Shown here: positions 61,341 through 64,000 of the stretch, piece after piece
Layout: every line of letters begins with the position of its first letter
Position numbering within the stretch: the stretch's first letter is position 1
Source: Atrichornis clamosus
Lineage: Eukaryota; Chordata; Aves; Passeriformes; Menuridae
Assembly: GCA_013400975.1 (NCBI GenBank)
Contig: WBMZ01002955.1
Span: forward strand, 124,001-188,000
Length of the DNA: 64,000 nt
Reading direction: 5' to 3'
Translations under genes and position numbers: made by a program
The notes under the pieces: model-generated
Seen by the model: the letters and a program-made list of their open reading frames with translations, nothing else
Database searches by the model: none
What the model was told of the DNA's origin: nothing

Positions 61341-63500
61341 CAGTTATATTCATAATGGACACCTTCTTCCGCTATCCCCACCTCAAGGAGAGCGCATGAG
61401 CTCATTTACTATTTATGAATTTCCTTCTGCATATGCAATAAGCTATCAGCAGAGTTCAATCACTTGGTTAAATCTAGACCCACTCTTGGTGAACACACAA
61501 CAGCTTTGTCACTGCCTTGGTTTCATTCCAAAGACAATTCTGTAGGAAGAGAAAGTTTGAAGACTTCTCACTAAGTCTCTGTCTGTATGGGCAATCAAGT
61601 CAGCTTATTTCCATCAATACCCTCCATTCTCCTCCAATCAAAAGAGAGAAATAAACTGTACATAATCACACATCACCAGCCAAAGATAGTTAGCCAAAAA
61701 GATTAGAAAGTTGTATGAAAATAAAAATATTTCTCTTCTGAAGGCCAATTCTCTGCTACAGAGAAACACTGGTGCGATGTCACACAAGCATAAGGACTTC
61801 CCACTCCTGGGATCATAACAGCTATTCACTTCCAGGCCACCAGTCACACTGGAAGCAAAAACTCCCATATTTCTCTTCTGTTGAGCTAAACAAAACAAGT
61901 TTAAGAAGAGCTAGCTGCTGCTCACCAGCTTACAGACCACTTTCCTCAAATGACTCAGCCACAGACTGTTCATCAGGTATTTCAATGACATTTAGTACAG
62001 TTGCATTACTGATTAATGAGTATGAAAATGCTCAACCCTTGATTCTTGTACTTTTGACTAAATAACAGACAATTTTGTGCACAATTGCAAACTAGCACAT
62101 CCTAGCTGGCCATAAATGCACTTCACTTAAGGGTACAAGAGTGTCCAACAATAAAATGACCACACAGTTTTAAACTCACTTGAAGTTTTTCAATTATGAC
62201 TAAATCTCTCTGTTGAGGACACCAGTTATAATCCTCTAATGGGATTACTACTAGTAGCAAGATGTAGGGAAGGAGGCTTGCAGATAACCCACACCAGACT
62301 GATGCAAAGCCACATGCAGTGTGTTGCTGTTTCCAAGTAAATTGTTAGTGAGGCTTAAAGTTTAAGCTTCTGTTAAGCTACAAATGCATTCATGAAGATG
62401 AAATTGCAATGGCTTGCTTTCTCTGAAAACCCCATCAAGGTTCCTCATAGGGCTTAGACCACATGCAGGTTAAAGCCCTTATTTTACCACCACAGTTCTA
62501 TTTCAGTGAAGCACTTTTTTTGCCTAAATGACTCACTACAAACAAATGCCACACAAAAATCAATTGTCATTTTTGCATAACATTTGAAAGTAAGAAATTA
62601 TCAACAAACAAAGGAGATTTAGTAAAATGAGTGTGTCTGCAAGTGAGAAATGGCCGATGACACTATTTTCACACATAAAACCTTCCTTATAAGCAAAAAC
62701 TACAAATCCCAGAGATGTGACTACAATGAGTTTCAATAATGCCAGTATGGAAACAAATACGCCTCGCTATCATTATTAAGCCTCTAAGTACGCCCAGCTT
62801 AAAAGAGATGTCCTGGAAGTGCACTAAGATGATACAGTTTGCAGCCTGTAACAATTCTAAAAAGCCAAGATACCTGGTATCATACTTTTTTTTTTGACAG
62901 AGAACATCCAGTTTTAACAACATGCTCTTTTTCTTCTTTGTAGCTTCTAACTCTTCTCATATTTTACTATAAATTCATTTTTCTATTAACATGACTTGTT
63001 TCTATCATTTTTTGACACCAACTAATTTTATTTTTTTCCTGTTTTCATCACTTATACTACTGGCAAATAATTGGAGTGGGCAGGAGACCTTGTATATCCA
63101 CCTCATTCTCTAAGTAAGCTCTCCCTTCTCTTCAGTTTCACTTAAAGTAAAAACTCTCACTTAGAATGTCTTTTTAAGTCCATCTCAAGCAATCCAGTTT
63201 TCCTGGTTTAACTTGTGGACTACAAATAATCTCTGAACAACTAATTCAACTAAAAAGTCATTGATATCTCAATCAGAGGAAAGTCCCAGCAGATAAGAGT
63301 CACAGTCTCCCTGAGGATAGTCAGGTTCACTAACTAAAAATGGTAGATGTGGAAACTTTAAAGAGAGAGAGAGAGGTGCAAAAAGAAAACTAAGATGGAT
63401 AGCACCTTAGGCAGGCTCTGATTTCAGAAATTACTTGTGTTCTGTCAAGCATCACAAAGGAAAACCATGGATATACGACTGCCTTACACAGGCCATTTTA
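61341..63500. other. Intergenic stretch upstream of ASMT
   Basis: AT-rich with short frames only. No exon, CpG-rich promoter or known repeat was recognised before the partial LTR. Confidence 0.5.
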
Positions 63501-63732
63501 GAGGCTTGGCTTTGCTGGAGATGGCTGAACACCTGCCTGCCCATGGGAAGTGGTGAATAAATTCTTCATTTTGCCTGGCTTCTGCATGCAGCTTTTGCTT
63601 TGCCTTTAAATGGTCTTTATCTCAACCCTTGAGTTTTTTCACTTTTACCCTCCCAATTCTCTGCCCCATCCCACCAGAAGTGAGTGAGCAGCTGCATGGA
63701 GCTGAGTTGCCAGTTGGGGTTAAATCATGACA
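63501..63732 (+). mobile_element. Partial LTR, 3' half, same family as 42728-43265
   Basis: It runs from CTGGAGATGGCTGAACACC through GTGAATAAATTCTTC (a polyadenylation-type AATAAA) to GTTGGGGTTAAATCATGACA. The 5' half is absent or beyond recognition. No retroviral genes are visible next to it. Confidence 0.65.
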
Positions 63733-64000
63733 GCAAGTCATGTGCAGTGAGCAGAAAAGATTTTTCCAGCCCTTCCCTTTTACAGATAAGGTAGCAAGTA
63801 ACAGACACTGCTAGGCAATTCCTCAGAGCACTGACAAACACATGTTCAGGACCACATGCAGAATTGCAGGGAAAATCTAATCTGAAGGTGATCAGTTCTT
63901 GTTCAGACACTGTTGGCTGTGTCTAGGAGTGGCATATCCCTTCATATTGTCCTGCAAATTGTACAATTGCATGGACAGCACTCCTGGAACATCCCATCCA

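Overview
This window looks like bird nuclear DNA. It is AT-rich and dominated by non-coding sequence. It carries 5'-truncated CR1 LINEs, the standard avian retrotransposon, and long terminal repeats of a type I recall as common in songbird and other neoavian genomes. Its one clear gene is split by short introns with GT-AG borders. There are no operons, ribosome binding sites, CRISPR arrays or tRNA/rRNA genes.

The gene is ASMT (acetylserotonin O-methyltransferase, the last enzyme of melatonin synthesis), on the minus strand from the start codon at 59684 to the stop at 52197. Eight coding exons (72, 175, 130, 69, 119, 141, 123 and 212 nt) join in phase into 1041 nt, or 346 residues, the usual avian length. 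All splice sites are canonical and the SAM-binding and catalytic motifs are present, so it reads as an intact gene.

Between about 38.4 and 48.7 kb lies a second, older head-to-tail copy of the same segment (about 75-85% alike in introns and flanks by eye). It holds only exon 1 (47418-47489), a decayed exon 5 (46018-46135) and exon 8 (44431-44642). Exons 2-4 and 6-7 are gone, so it is an ASMT pseudogene. Two tracts are identical between the copies although everything around them has diverged. One is 467 bp over exon 8 and part of intron 7 (44461-44927 = 52227-52693). The other is 152 bp just upstream of the start codon (47493-47644 = 59691-59842). Local gene conversion is the simplest explanation. 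The pseudogene's exon 8 is still open, keeps its splice acceptor, and is in phase with exon 7 of the intact gene.

Layout: 1-38.4 kb is mostly intergenic, with CR1 pieces at 2.7-3.5, 30.4-31.6 and 32.7-32.9 kb, small tandem repeats, two single-N assembly joins at 31375 and 31558, and two unassigned open frames (20203-20487 and 33397-33938, minus strand). 38.4-48.7 kb is the duplicated segment with the pseudogene, a solo LTR (42.7-43.3 kb) and a CR1 piece (46.2-46.6 kb). 48.7-50.9 kb is spacer. 50.9-61.3 kb is the intact ASMT segment. 61.3-64 kb is intergenic with a partial LTR at 63.5-63.7 kb. I found no exon of the genes that neighbour ASMT in other vertebrates (AKAP17A, P2RY8, ASMTL, DHRSX).
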